Shown here: positions 9,531 through 19,658 of the stretch, one piece after another
Numbering within the stretch: the first letter of the stretch is position 1
Layout of the letters: each line of letters begins with the position of its first letter
Assembly (NCBI RefSeq): GCF_037190085.1
Contig: NZ_JBBCJO010000002.1
Coordinates: forward strand, 124,001 to 188,000
DNA length: 64,000 bases
Source: Gemmatimonas aurantiaca
Lineage (GTDB): Bacteria; Gemmatimonadota; Gemmatimonadetes; Gemmatimonadales; Gemmatimonadaceae
Reading direction: 5' to 3'
The notes under the pieces: model-generated
The model's input: only the letters and a program-made list of their open reading frames with translations
Told to the model about the DNA's origin: nothing
Database searches by the model: none
Translations under genes and position numbers: made by a program

Positions 9531-10462
9531 TGTCGGACGGGCACCACCGCACCGCGCTCCGCGGGACGGTGGCCGTGGTGGTGAGCGCCTGCTGTTTCGG
9601 TTCCATCTCGCCGTTGACCGTCATTGCCACCAATCACGGCATGGCGCTCGAGAGCATCCAATCGTGGCGATATCTGACCACGGCGGCGCTGTTGGTCGTG
9701 TTCGGTCTCTGGAAACAACGGTCGGGGACGCCCTCGGCGAATGCGGGCGCCCCACAAAAAGCGCCCTGGTTCAGTCCCCGCATGCTGATGCTGGCCGGCG
9801 TGGGTCAGGCAACCGTTGCCACTCTGGCACTGGCGGCCCTGCGCTGGCTGCCGGCAGCGACGGCGTCGTTTCTTTTCTACACTTACCCCGCATGGGTCGC
9901 GCTCATCGCCGCGGTGCGCGGCACCGAGCCGCTCGACCGCAACCGGGTGGGGGCGCTCCTGCTGTCGTTCGTGGGATTGGGCGCCATGGTGGGCGCGCCG
10001 GATGCGGCGTCCCTCGCTCCCCTGGGTGTCCTGGTGATTCTCGCGGCCGCCATCGTGTATGCGCTCTACATTCCGCTGCTGGGACGCCTGCAGGTCGATC
10101 GTGATCCGCTGGACGTTGCACGGGCCATCGCGGTGGGTGGCTCGGTGTGTTTCGTCACCTGGGGACTCGTGAGTGGCGCTCTGCTGGAGCCTTCCGCGCC
10201 CATCGCTCTCCTCGCCAGTCTGATCCAGGGCGTGATCTCAGCGGGAGCGTTTCTGGGGTTTCTGGTGGGCCTCCGGCTCCTGGGTTCGGTCCGAACGGCC
10301 ATCACATCGACGGTGGAGCCCTTCTGGACCACGTTACTTGGTGTGCTGCTGCTCGGTCAGGGAATCGGGGCTGGCACCATCATCGGTGGTATCGCCATCA
10401 TGAGTGCCGTCCTGCTGCTGCAGCGTCGGCCCGTGCCCCGCGCGGCACTCTCCGAACGTTGA
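9530..10462 (+). CDS. EamA/DMT family transporter
   Basis: 310 residues. ATG 9530-9532 overlaps the mgtE TGA by one base. About ten hydrophobic helices form two EamA repeats. The first starts with VAVVVSACCFGSISPLTVIA; the second contains AAAIVYALYIPLLGRL and ends in TSTVEPFWTTLLGVLLLGQG, the usual helix-9 signature of drug/metabolite transporters. Such proteins export amino acids, nucleobases or other small metabolites; the substrate is not predictable. It may be co-expressed with mgtE because of the one-base overlap. Confidence 0.9.
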   Translation: MSDGHHRTALRGTVAVVVSACCFGSISPLTVIATNHGMALESIQSWRYLTTAALLVVFGLWKQRSGTPSANAGAPQKAPWFSPRMLMLAGVGQATVATLALAALRWLPAATASFLFYTYPAWVALIAAVRGTEPLDRNRVGALLLSFVGLGAMVGAPDAASLAPLGVLVILAAAIVYALYIPLLGRLQVDRDPLDVARAIAVGGSVCFVTWGLVSGALLEPSAPIALLASLIQGVISAGAFLGFLVGLRLLGSVRTAITSTVEPFWTTLLGVLLLGQGIGAGTIIGGIAIMSAVLLLQRRPVPRAALSER

Positions 10463-10492
10463 TCGATCGCCTTTTTCCCGGATACTGATTTC

Positions 10493-11509
<1,017 letters not shown>

Positions 11510-11530
11510 GATGACACGCGGGGTGGTGGC

Positions 11531-12835
11531 ATGCGGATCGCCATGGTCGGCAGTGGATATGTAGGACTCGTTTCCGGGGCCTGTTTCGCGGAATTCGGAC
11601 CCAATGTGGTGTGTGTGGATGTGTCGGAGTCGCGTATCGAGCGACTCCGACGTGGCGAGATTCCCATTTACGAACCGGGACTCGACGAACTGGTGGAGAA
11701 GGGGCTGCGATCCGGCCGCCTGACGTTCACCACCGATCTGGCATCGGCCGTCTCATCGGCCGACGCCGTCTTCATTGCCGTGGGCACACCGTCGCGCCGC
11801 GGCGATGGCCATGCGGATCTGCGATACGTGGAAGCCGCCGCCGCCGATATCGCGCGACACCTCACGGGCTACACGGTCGTGGTCACCAAGAGCACGGTGC
11901 CCGTGGGGACGGGGCGCCGGGTGGCGGAGATCATCAAGAGCACGAACCCCGATGCCGATTTCGACGTGGTGTCGAACCCGGAGTTTCTTCGTGAGGGGTC
12001 GGCCATCGGCGATTTCATGCGACCCGACCGGGTGGTGATCGGCGCCGAGTCGGCACGGGCGGAAGAGGTCATGCGTGCGGTGTATCGCCCGCTCTATCTG
12101 CTGGAAACGCCGATGGTGGTGACGACGCTGGAGACCGCCGAACTCACCAAGTACGCCGCCAATGCATTCCTCGCCACCAAGATCACGTTCATCAACGAGA
12201 TGGCCGATCTCTGCGAGAAGGTGGGCGCGAATGTGCAGGACGTGGCCCAGGCCATGGGGTTGGATGGACGCATCGGTCGCACATTCCTGCACGCCGGCCC
12301 GGGATTCGGCGGCTCCTGCTTTCCCAAGGACACCGTGGCGCTCGTGCGCACCGCGCAGGAATACGGGGCACCGGCGCGGCTGGTGGAAGCGGTCGTGCAG
12401 GTCAACGAGACCCGGAAAGGGGCCATGGCGTCACGGGTGATCCAGGCCTGCGGCGGCAGTGTGCGCGGCAAGACGATCGGGGTACTCGGCGTGGCGTTCA
12501 AACCCAACACCGACGACATGCGCGCCGCGCCCAGTCTGTCCATCATTCCGGCGCTGCAGGATGCCGGTGCGGCGGTGCGCGCCTACGATCCGGCGGCCAT
12601 GAAGGAAGCGGCGGAGCTGATCGCCGATGTGACCTGGTGTGGACACGCGTACGACGTGGCCACCGGCTGTGACGCCCTCGTGTTGATCACCGAGTGGAAC
12701 GAGTTCCGCGCGCTCGATCTCGAGCAGTTGGGCGGCATGATGCGCCAGCGGGTGCTGGTCGATCTGCGCAACGTCTATCGCCCCCACGAAGCGCGGGCGC
12801 ATGGCTTCCTGTACCGGAGCATCGGGCGGAACTGA
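11531..12835 (+). CDS. ugd: UDP-glucose 6-dehydrogenase
   Basis: 434 residues. The N-terminal Rossmann motif is RIAMVGSGYVGLVSGACFAE. The catalytic cysteine lies in GPGFGGSCFPKDT, and the central helix TAELTKYAANAFLATKITFI carries the conserved Lys and Asn. The C-terminal UDP-binding domain begins near VLGVAFKPNTDDMRAAPSLS. The enzyme oxidises UDP-glucose to UDP-glucuronate with two NAD+. With the upstream epimerase it supplies uronic acid donors for surface glycans. No glycosyltransferase cluster is in this window. The gene ends 73 bases before a convergent SURF1 gene. Confidence 0.96.
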   Translation: MRIAMVGSGYVGLVSGACFAEFGPNVVCVDVSESRIERLRRGEIPIYEPGLDELVEKGLRSGRLTFTTDLASAVSSADAVFIAVGTPSRRGDGHADLRYVEAAAADIARHLTGYTVVVTKSTVPVGTGRRVAEIIKSTNPDADFDVVSNPEFLREGSAIGDFMRPDRVVIGAESARAEEVMRAVYRPLYLLETPMVVTTLETAELTKYAANAFLATKITFINEMADLCEKVGANVQDVAQAMGLDGRIGRTFLHAGPGFGGSCFPKDTVALVRTAQEYGAPARLVEAVVQVNETRKGAMASRVIQACGGSVRGKTIGVLGVAFKPNTDDMRAAPSLSIIPALQDAGAAVRAYDPAAMKEAAELIADVTWCGHAYDVATGCDALVLITEWNEFRALDLEQLGGMMRQRVLVDLRNVYRPHEARAHGFLYRSIGRN

Positions 12836-12908
12836 TCCGGCCGGCGATGCGGCACGAAATGGCACAATGTGCGCGATGGAGTTCCCTACGCGCCGGCCTT
12901 CACTCCGG

Positions 12909-13634
12909 TCATGCCTTCGGTGGACGCTTGCTGCGCGCCACGGCCACGAAGCCCACCAGAAACACCGTCGCGAAGCCGAACCACTGGAACGCATACGAAC
13001 GATGCGGCCCCTCCCCCAGGGAGGGGGGAGGAATGCGCGTCAGTTTCGCGACATCGGTGACGGTCGTATCGCCCAGCGCCAGCAGCAGGAACGGCGCGAG
13101 TGGCTGTCCCATGATGCGCGACAGCGAGTCGTGGTTGAGCACACGCACCGCGCGCGGGTTCGAAGGCAGTGTGACACGTTCGACGCGCGCGGGCGGATAG
13201 GAAAGCACCAGGGCGTCGAGCGTCAGCGTATCGCCTTCCCGCACCTTGTCGTGATCGATCGTCCGCGCATCGGGTGAGTAGATATAGCCCCGCACCAGCA
13301 CGATGGCCGTGTCGGCCCATCCACCATCCAGCGCGATGATTGGCGTCAGCAGATGCACGCCCGGCGCACCGGCCTGTGAACGTGTCGCATGCACGGCCTC
13401 GTGCGCATAGTCGGCCAGCGCATGCACGCGGACACGCCGCCAATGCGTGACAGTGGTGTCCTGCCCCTGCAACGAAGCGAGATCGAGCGGTGGCATCGCT
13501 CCGCGTTCGCTCACGACGGCATTCTGCGCCTGCCGTTCACCGAGTCGATGCAACTGCCAGATCCCGAGGCGCACACAGACGAACACGGCGATCGCCGTCA
13601 GCAGGCCGAAGCCCAGCAGCTTGCCGCGACTCAT
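12909..13634 (-). CDS. SURF1 family cytochrome oxidase assembly protein
   Basis: 241 residues. There is one N-terminal membrane helix (LLGFGLLTAIAVFVCVRLGIWQL) and one C-terminal helix (FQWFGFATVFLVGFVAVAR), with a periplasmic domain between them, the standard SURF1 layout. The family motif LGIWQLHRLGERQAQN is clear, as is YAFQWFGFA before the last helix. SURF1 helps insert haem a into cytochrome c oxidase subunit I. No oxidase genes are nearby; instead its ATG overlaps the stop of glgB by four bases (ATGA), so it is probably translated from the glgB message. Confidence 0.92.
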   Translation of the reverse strand: MSRGKLLGFGLLTAIAVFVCVRLGIWQLHRLGERQAQNAVVSERGAMPPLDLASLQGQDTTVTHWRRVRVHALADYAHEAVHATRSQAGAPGVHLLTPIIALDGGWADTAIVLVRGYIYSPDARTIDHDKVREGDTLTLDALVLSYPPARVERVTLPSNPRAVRVLNHDSLSRIMGQPLAPFLLLALGDTTVTDVAKLTRIPPPSLGEGPHRSYAFQWFGFATVFLVGFVAVARSKRPPKA

Positions 13635-16213
13635 TCCGGTTGATCCTTTCGGGGTGACTTCCCGCGGGTGCGCGGCCTGGTCTTCGGCCGGCTCTCCGGT
13701 TGTGCCGCGTGGGTGGTTTCAGGTTGCGGTTCCGGGCCGGCTTTCGACTTCGCCTGTGGCGTGCCCTGTGGCGCGGCCTGTGGCGCGGCCTCCGGCCTGG
13801 CTTTCGACTTGGCTGCCTTCTTCGTCTTGGCCGAGGGCGCCGCCTTTGCGGGTGCCTTCTTCTTTGTCGCCGAAGCAGGCGCCGCATCACCGACGGTCTT
13901 GCTCCCACGCGCACGCGTCTTTCGTGCAGGCGCCGGCGTTTCCACGTCAACCACGATCATCGTCTCGTCCGGCACCACCAGCAGTGGCGCGGGCGCCGTC
14001 GTTGCGGCATCGGGTTCCAGCACCAGCATGGCCAGCGGCGGCAGCGACAGCACGATGGATTGTTCGAACCCGTGATAGGCTGTGGGCTCCGTGGCCACCT
14101 CTTCGAACACCGAATACCCGCTGCCGCCAAAAGCCGCGGCGTCGGAATTGAGCAGCAGGCGATACCGGCCGGATTGCGGGACCCCCAGGCGATAAGCGTC
14201 ACGCGGCACGGGCGTCAGATTCAGCACGACCAGGGCATGCGACGGGGTGGAGCTCTGCCCGTCGACCCGTGCGTACGACAACACGGACTGCTCGCGATCC
14301 GCGACATCGATCCAGCGGAAACCCGACGGATCGTAGTCGGCGCGCCAGAAGCACGGACGTGTGCGATAGATCCCACCGAGCGCCGTCATGAAATCGACCA
14401 GTCCACGTCGGCGGGGATCCTCGAGCAGATGCCAGTCGAGGCTCGCATCATGATTCCACTCGCGATGGGGCGCGATTTCGGTACCCATGAAGAAGAGCGA
14501 CTTGCCGGGCCGCGTGACCGAGTAGCCGATCAGTGTCCGCAGGTTGGCGAACTTCTGCCACAGATCGCCCGGCATCTTCTCGAGCAAGGAACGCTTGAGA
14601 TGCACCACCTCGTCGTGCGACAGCGGATTCATGAATCGTTCGCTGTATTCGTACCACATGGCGAACGTCAGCTTGTCGTGCGCGCCCTTGCGGAAGAACG
14701 GATCGATTCCGAAGTAGTCGAGCGTGTCGTGCATCCAGCCCATGTTCCACTTCAGCGTGAAACCGAGCCCGCCTTCCCGGATCGGCGCGGTGACTTTGGG
14801 CCACGACGTGCTTTCCTCGGCGATCGTCACCACACCGGGATGCAACGACTGGACGGCGTGATTGAGCTGCTTGAGAAACGCGATCGCGTCGAGGTTCTCC
14901 CGCCCGCCGAACCGGTTGCGCAACCACTGTCCCGCTTCGCGGCTGTAGTCGAGATACAGCATGGATGCGACGGCATCCACACGCAGACCGTCGATGTGGA
15001 ACTCCTCGATCCAGTACAGCGCGTTGGCCAGGAGGAAGTTGCGCACCTCGTGACGCGCGTAGTTGAAGATGTGCGTCCCCCATTCGGGGTGATCACCGAG
15101 ACGGGGATCTTCGTGTTCGTAACACGCGGTGCCGTCGAACCGACGCAACGCCCAGTCGTCTTTCGGAAAATGCGCCGGCACCCAGTCCAGCAGCACACCG
15201 ATCCCCGCCTCGTGCAGCGTGTCCACGAGATAGCGGAAGTCGTCGGGCGATCCATGACGTGAGGTGGGCGCAAAATACCCACCCACCTGGTATCCCCACG
15301 ACCCCCCGAACGGATGCTCCTGAACCGGCAGCAGTTCGACGTGGGTGAATCCCAACGTCGAGACATGAGCGGCCAGGCGCGGCGCGATTTCACGATAGGA
15401 GAGCAGACGATCGTCCTCTCCACGTATCCACGATCCGAGGTGCACTTCGTACACGAGCATGGGCTCGCGCCGCACATCCGATTCGGCACGCTGCGCAAGC
15501 CATCGGCCATCGCGCCACGGATAGCGGCTCCGGGCCTGCACGATGGATGCATGTCCCGGTCCCTGTTCGAGCTTTGCGGCGAAGGGATCCGTCTTGACGC
15601 GCAGCGATCCCGTGCGTGTGCGGATTTCGTACTTGTAGAGTGCGCCCGCTTCCACACCGGGGATGAACAGCTCGAACACACCGCTCGATCCGAGGCGGCG
15701 CATCGTGTGCGCGCGACAATCCCATCGGTTGAAATCGCCGGACACACCGACGCGCGTGGCGTTGGGGGCCCACACCGCGAATGCCGTGCCTTCCACACCG
15801 TCGATCGTCCGCGGATGGGCGCCCATCTTCTCCCAGAGACGCAGATGGCGTCCCTCGTTGAAGAGATGCAGATCCACGTCTCCGATGGTCGGCAGAAAGC
15901 GATACGGATCGTCGACGAGCCGCACCTGCGCCTCGTCGTCCGTCACTTCGAACCGATAGCGCAGCGGGAGACGGCGATCCGGGAGAAACACCGAGAAGAT
16001 TCCCGAAGCTTCCCGTTCCATGGTCGTGCGATGATCGCCGATCAGGACATCGATGCTGCGGGCCCGGGGCATCCAGGCCCGGATCACGACGCCCTCGACC
16101 CCGTCGACGACCAGAGCGTGAGCGCCGAGGAGGTCGTGCGGCGCGACCGATTCCCCTCGAACCAGGCGGATCGCGTCGTCGGCGGAAACCGGAGGCGGTG
16201 TGTGCGCAGACAT
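13631..16213 (-). CDS. glgB: 1,4-alpha-glucan branching enzyme with basic C-terminal tail
   Basis: 860 residues from ATG 16211-16213; a longer frame to 16306 is less likely. The order is: N-terminal CBM48-like modules (about 20-200), the GH13 TIM barrel, and the C-terminal all-beta domain. Catalytic regions visible are LRVDAVASMLYLDYSR (Asp nucleophile), TIAEESTSWP (Glu acid/base) and NPLSHDEVVHLKRS (transition-state Asp). It forms alpha-1,6 branches in glycogen. Typical GlgB is about 630-740 residues; the extra is a tail of roughly 100 residues, very rich in Lys, Ala and Pro (TKKKAPAKAAPSAKTKKAAK), like histone H1 or AlgP tails. Part of it comes from a 12-base tandem repeat at 13753-13788. 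No other glg genes are adjacent. Confidence 0.95.
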   Translation of the reverse strand: MSAHTPPPVSADDAIRLVRGESVAPHDLLGAHALVVDGVEGVVIRAWMPRARSIDVLIGDHRTTMEREASGIFSVFLPDRRLPLRYRFEVTDDEAQVRLVDDPYRFLPTIGDVDLHLFNEGRHLRLWEKMGAHPRTIDGVEGTAFAVWAPNATRVGVSGDFNRWDCRAHTMRRLGSSGVFELFIPGVEAGALYKYEIRTRTGSLRVKTDPFAAKLEQGPGHASIVQARSRYPWRDGRWLAQRAESDVRREPMLVYEVHLGSWIRGEDDRLLSYREIAPRLAAHVSTLGFTHVELLPVQEHPFGGSWGYQVGGYFAPTSRHGSPDDFRYLVDTLHEAGIGVLLDWVPAHFPKDDWALRRFDGTACYEHEDPRLGDHPEWGTHIFNYARHEVRNFLLANALYWIEEFHIDGLRVDAVASMLYLDYSREAGQWLRNRFGGRENLDAIAFLKQLNHAVQSLHPGVVTIAEESTSWPKVTAPIREGGLGFTLKWNMGWMHDTLDYFGIDPFFRKGAHDKLTFAMWYEYSERFMNPLSHDEVVHLKRSLLEKMPGDLWQKFANLRTLIGYSVTRPGKSLFFMGTEIAPHREWNHDASLDWHLLEDPRRRGLVDFMTALGGIYRTRPCFWRADYDPSGFRWIDVADREQSVLSYARVDGQSSTPSHALVVLNLTPVPRDAYRLGVPQSGRYRLLLNSDAAAFGGSGYSVFEEVATEPTAYHGFEQSIVLSLPPLAMLVLEPDAATTAPAPLLVVPDETMIVVDVETPAPARKTRARGSKTVGDAAPASATKKKAPAKAAPSAKTKKAAKSKARPEAAPQAAPQGTPQAKSKAGPEPQPETTHAAQPESRPKTRPRTRGKSPRKDQPE
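13753..13788. repeat. 12-bp tandem repeat x3 in the glgB tail
   Basis: Three copies of CCTGTGGCGCGG (first copy one-base variants) encode P-Q-A-A repeats on the minus strand in the basic tail of GlgB. The period is a multiple of three, so the frame is kept. Confidence 0.85.
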
Positions 16214-16429
16214 GTGTGAAGTATAGAGCGAAACGCGGAGGTCGGAGAGCCGATGGCAACGAGCCCCTGAACCGCCGACGGGAGCATGGCCAACGCCATT
16301 GGTCACGCCGGGGTGCCAGTGGACCCTGCCACGAATCTCCCCCGGGTCAGATTCCGTCTAAGGGGATACAGGCGGAACGACGGCCTGTTTCTTCCATCCT
16401 GATATTCGAGTTACTCGAGGAGCTGTCCC

Positions 16430-16948
16430 ATGCTGGCAATCGTCCTCACTGCATTCGCGGCGTTCCAGGTCGCGACTCCGGTCCCGGCCCGAATCGTTGC
16501 GGCGACCGCGCCCGCCACCACGCCGCCACCGGTCTCCACCGTCGCGCCTCCGCACGACACCCCATCTGACGAGTATGTCGCGCGGGCGCGACGTGCGCTT
16601 GGCGAGGGAAATCTGGAACTGGCCCGACGGGATTTTGTCATCGCCGCCGCGCTCGATCGTGATGCGGGTCTTCTGCCCGTGGCCGCGTCCTTCGGTCTGT
16701 CGCGTGTGCTCTTCTCGCAGGACAACAGCCGCGATGCCGCACAGGTGATGAACGCTCTCGCGCGCGACGCCGCGGAACGCGGTGACGACAACACGGAAGC
16801 CTGCGCACTCCTCGACGCCCTCTGGCTCAACCGGGATGCCAAGCAGTGGGCCAGGGCCGAGCGTGATGCCGCCCGTCTGCTGGAGCTGCGCAAGCGGAAC
16901 ACGCTCACCGCCGAGACCCGCAAGCTGATCGCGGACCGGACCTCCTGA
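16430..16948 (+). CDS. Secreted TPR-like protein of unknown function
   Basis: 172 residues. The N-terminus (MLAIVLTAFAAFQVATPVPA) looks like a signal peptide, followed by an Ala/Pro/Thr-rich linker. The rest is predicted all-helical with the rhythm of tetratricopeptide repeats: YVARARRALGEGNLELARRD, then a longer helical array of Ala/Arg/Leu/Asp. No catalytic motif is seen. It is preceded by a 216-base intergenic stretch shared with glgB, and a possible GGAG lies 9 bases before the ATG (GAGGAG near 16417). It converges on the DtxR-type gene with a 28-base gap. Confidence 0.6.
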   Translation: MLAIVLTAFAAFQVATPVPARIVAATAPATTPPPVSTVAPPHDTPSDEYVARARRALGEGNLELARRDFVIAAALDRDAGLLPVAASFGLSRVLFSQDNSRDAAQVMNALARDAAERGDDNTEACALLDALWLNRDAKQWARAERDAARLLELRKRNTLTAETRKLIADRTS

Positions 16949-16976
16949 TCCAAGGGCCCACCGCGGTTTCCTGACG

Positions 16977-17741
16977 CTATTTCCTGCGCGCGCGTGGTTG
17001 CGATCGTGTCGACGAAGGCGGCTGCGCGCGCGAGGGATCGGGGACGATGTTCCGGTCGGGCACGGGTTCCACGAGAATCTGCGCCGCCAGACCGGGGCCG
17101 ACGGATTGTTCCGCCGCACCGATCCGCAGGGTCAGCGGTCCATCGAACGGCGCCCGCGCCGCCAGCGTGACGTGCGCGCCGGGTTGCAAAGCAATCTCGG
17201 CCAGGTAGCGCAACAGCGAAGGGTTCTTGTCGCTCACCCGCACCATGCACGCCGACTCGCCCACCTCGAGATCGGCCAGCGTGCGATGCGACCGTTCGTC
17301 CACGACGCCATCGGCGGTGGGAATGGGTGCCCCATGGGGATCGGCCACCGGATGCCCCAGGGCTGCCGCCATGCGCTCGATGAGATCGTCGGACGCCGCA
17401 TGTTCGAGACGCTCGGCCTCATCGTGAACCTTGTCCCACGCGTACCCCAGCACGCGCGTGAGATAGGTCTCGAGAATGCGATGCCGCCGGATGGTGCGGA
17501 GCGCCGTGCGACGTCCGAGCTCGGTGAGCTGCACGCCCCGATACGGCTCGTGATCGACGAATCCCTGCGTGGCCAACCGCCGGATCATCCCGGTCACCGA
17601 CGCCGGTGCCACATTGAGCGCCTGCGCGACATCGGACGTCGCGGCCGCCCCCATGCGGGTTTCCAGCTCGTAGATCGCCTTGAGATAGTCTTCGACCGGT
17701 TCGGTCAGTGACAGCGGGGCGGCGGTGGCGCGGGGTGGCAT
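16977..17741 (-). CDS. DtxR/MntR-family metal-dependent repressor
   Basis: 254 residues. The N-terminal winged helix reads PVEDYLKAIYELETR, then TSDVAQALNVAPASVTGMIR and the wing GFVDHEPYRGVQLTELG, which is diagnostic for DtxR/MntR. The dimerisation domain contains the metal-site elements RHRILETYLTRVLGY, HDEAERLEHAASDDL and GHPVADPHGAPIP. The C-terminal FeoA/SH3-like domain is about residues 150-220, and a basic disordered tail ends the protein. These regulators bind Mn2+ or Fe2+ and repress metal uptake. It lies downstream of mntH and usp, and an inverted repeat of DtxR-box style precedes mntH (19641-19658), so it probably controls its own operon. Confidence 0.93.
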   Translation of the reverse strand: MPPRATAAPLSLTEPVEDYLKAIYELETRMGAAATSDVAQALNVAPASVTGMIRRLATQGFVDHEPYRGVQLTELGRRTALRTIRRHRILETYLTRVLGYAWDKVHDEAERLEHAASDDLIERMAAALGHPVADPHGAPIPTADGVVDERSHRTLADLEVGESACMVRVSDKNPSLLRYLAEIALQPGAHVTLAARAPFDGPLTLRIGAAEQSVGPGLAAQILVEPVPDRNIVPDPSRAQPPSSTRSQPRARRK

Positions 17742-17798
17742 GCCAGCAATCTAGCGCGGCGCGGTGCGTCAAATGTACTTGGCGGTACCCAGCGGTAC

Positions 17799-18239
17799 TC
17801 AGCGGGGACGTCCACCCGCGGGACCGCGCACCATGAGCACCGGCACCATCGTCCGGTGACGCACCGTATTGGCCGTGGTGCCATAAATCACGTCCTGCAG
17901 CCCACGATGTCCGTGCACCGCCATGGCGATCAGATCGCAATGTTCACGATCCGCCGCGGCGGCGATCTCCGAGGCCGGATCGCCGCCGGCCAGAATGGAA
18001 TCGGTCTCGAACCCCTCGCCCCGCAGCCTGGCGCACCACCCTTCGATGTACTCCCGATCGACGCGCATCTCTTCCGATTCGCGCAGCTTGAGTGACCGCT
18101 GATGCCGGGCCGCCCACCCGTCGGCCACGTGAATCAGCAACAGCGACGACCGGCACAACGTCGCCAGCTGCCGCACGTGTGCGATGATCACGTCGTCGTA
18201 CGACGAGTGCTCCAGCGGAACGAGAATGCGACGATACAT
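17799..18239 (-). CDS. Universal stress protein (UspA family)
   Basis: 146 residues from ATG 18237-18239, which overlaps the mntH stop by one base; the longer in-frame start at 18278 lies inside mntH. It has the UspA fold: RRILVPLEHSSYDD at the N-terminus, and the ATP-binding end IAMAVHGHRGLQDVIYGTTANTV (G-2x-G-9x-G-S/T-N type). USP proteins bind ATP and help in stress survival; some bind partner transporters. Its position, overlapping mntH and ahead of the metal regulator, suggests a regulatory or chaperone-like role in the metal transport operon. Confidence 0.9.
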   Translation of the reverse strand: MYRRILVPLEHSSYDDVIIAHVRQLATLCRSSLLLIHVADGWAARHQRSLKLRESEEMRVDREYIEGWCARLRGEGFETDSILAGGDPASEIAAAADREHCDLIAMAVHGHRGLQDVIYGTTANTVRHRTMVPVLMVRGPAGGRPR

Positions 18240-19633
18240 CAGGCCATCCACTCCCTGACGGTCTGCAAGAGCAACCACACGTTGAGTACCGCAATGAGCG
18301 CGGCCACCGCGTACGCGGCCACACGCAGCGGCGTGGAATTCACGAAGGAGCCCATCTTCACCCGGTCGGAGGTGAAGCGCACCAGCGGGAACACCGCGAA
18401 CGACAGCTGGAACGAGAGGATGACCTGGCTGAACACCAGCAACTTGGCCGTCCCGCTCTCGCCGTAAAATACCGCCACGATCGCCGCCGGCACGATCGCG
18501 ATCGCGCGCGTGATCAACCGCCGCAGCCAGGGACGGATGCGCAGATCGAGAAACCCCTCCATCACGATCTGCCCCGCCAGGGTACCGGTCAGCGTCGAAT
18601 TCTGACCCGACGCCAGCAGCGCGAGCGCGAACACCGCGCTCGCGCCCGTGACACCCAGCAGTGGAGAAAGCAGTTGATGGGCGTCCTGGATCTCCGCCAC
18701 CTGCGTGTTGCCCGTGCGATGGAACGTCGCGGCGGCCACGATGAGAATCGCGGCGTTGATGAACAGCGCGAACGTGAGCGCGATGGTGGAGTCGGCAAAG
18801 GCGAAGCGTACCGCCTCCCGTTTACCTTCGGCATTCTCGGCGTACTTCCGCGTCTGCACGATGGACGAATGCAGATACAGATTGTGCGGCATCACCGTGG
18901 CTCCCAGAATGCCGATGGCGATGTAGAGCATTTCGGGATTGCGCACGATCTCCGTGGACGGCACGAAGCCGCGCGCCACGGCGCCGAGATCGGGGCGCGA
19001 GATGATCAGTTCGAACAGGAAACAGCCGCCCACCACCGCCACGAGCGCGATCACGAGCGCCTCGAGCATGCGGAACCCCTTGTTCTGCAGATACAGCACC
19101 AGCAGCACGTCGAGCGCGGTGAGTGCGATCCCCCACGCCAGCGGGATCCCGAAGAGCAGATTGAGCGCGATCGCCGATCCGATCACCTCGGCCAGATCAC
19201 AGGCCGCAATGGCGATCTCGCACAACACCCACAGCACGAACGACACGCGCGGGCTGTAGTGATCGCGGCAGGCCTGGGCAAGATCCCGCCCCGTGACGAT
19301 CCCGAGCTTCGAGGCGAGCCCCTGCAGCAGCACCGCCATGAGGTTCGACAGCAGGATGACGGACAGCAGCGCATACCCGAACCGCGAGCCACCGGCCAGA
19401 TCCGTGGCCCAGTTGCCGGGATCCATGTAGCCCACCGCCACGAGGTATCCCGGCCCGGCAAAGGCCAGCAGCTTCCGGAACCACGAGGTTCCGTGCACTT
19501 CCACCGAGCGGTGCACCTCGGCGAGCGAGGGGGCGAGACGGGCTCGCCGCCACCCCGCCTCGCCGGTACCCTCCGCGAGCTCTTTGCCGTCCGTACCGGT
19601 TTCCGCCGGCAATTCCGCCTTCCGCATGGCCAT
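18239..19633 (-). CDS. mntH: Nramp divalent metal transporter (Mn2+/Fe2+)
   Basis: 464 residues. There are eleven or so membrane helices after a 50-residue cytoplasmic N-terminus. The metal-binding motif of helix 1 is intact (AVGYMDPGNWATDLAGG), as is that of helix 6 (GATVMPHNLYLHSSIVQTR), together giving the Asp, Asn and Met ligands of bacterial MntH. It imports Mn2+ (and Fe2+) with protons. The start ATG 19631-19633 has no clear Shine-Dalgarno; the operator 19641-19658 lies directly upstream, so the transcript may be almost leaderless, or Met3 (19625-19627) may be used. It heads the mntH-usp-regulator unit. Confidence 0.95.
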   Translation of the reverse strand: MAMRKAELPAETGTDGKELAEGTGEAGWRRARLAPSLAEVHRSVEVHGTSWFRKLLAFAGPGYLVAVGYMDPGNWATDLAGGSRFGYALLSVILLSNLMAVLLQGLASKLGIVTGRDLAQACRDHYSPRVSFVLWVLCEIAIAACDLAEVIGSAIALNLLFGIPLAWGIALTALDVLLVLYLQNKGFRMLEALVIALVAVVGGCFLFELIISRPDLGAVARGFVPSTEIVRNPEMLYIAIGILGATVMPHNLYLHSSIVQTRKYAENAEGKREAVRFAFADSTIALTFALFINAAILIVAAATFHRTGNTQVAEIQDAHQLLSPLLGVTGASAVFALALLASGQNSTLTGTLAGQIVMEGFLDLRIRPWLRRLITRAIAIVPAAIVAVFYGESGTAKLLVFSQVILSFQLSFAVFPLVRFTSDRVKMGSFVNSTPLRVAAYAVAALIAVLNVWLLLQTVREWMA

Positions 19634-19640
19634 ACTGAAA

Positions 19641-19658
19641 TTTTAGGCCACGCTAAAA
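19641..19658 (-). promoter_or_regulatory. Inverted-repeat operator of DtxR/MntR type before mntH
   Basis: The plus strand reads TTTTAGGCCACGCTAAAA: perfect 6-base arms TTTTAG/CTAAAA around a 6-base centre. This resembles DtxR/MntR/IdeR boxes, which carry TTAGG-type half-sites. It ends 7 bases before the mntH start codon, and the gene for a DtxR-type repressor is the last of the same putative operon. Repression by metal-loaded regulator is the obvious model. The AT-rich run is also unlike the surrounding GC-rich DNA. Confidence 0.7.

Noticed and set aside
13700..15262. 520-codon plus-strand frame across glgB
   Set aside because: Antisense to intact GH13 catalytic motifs.
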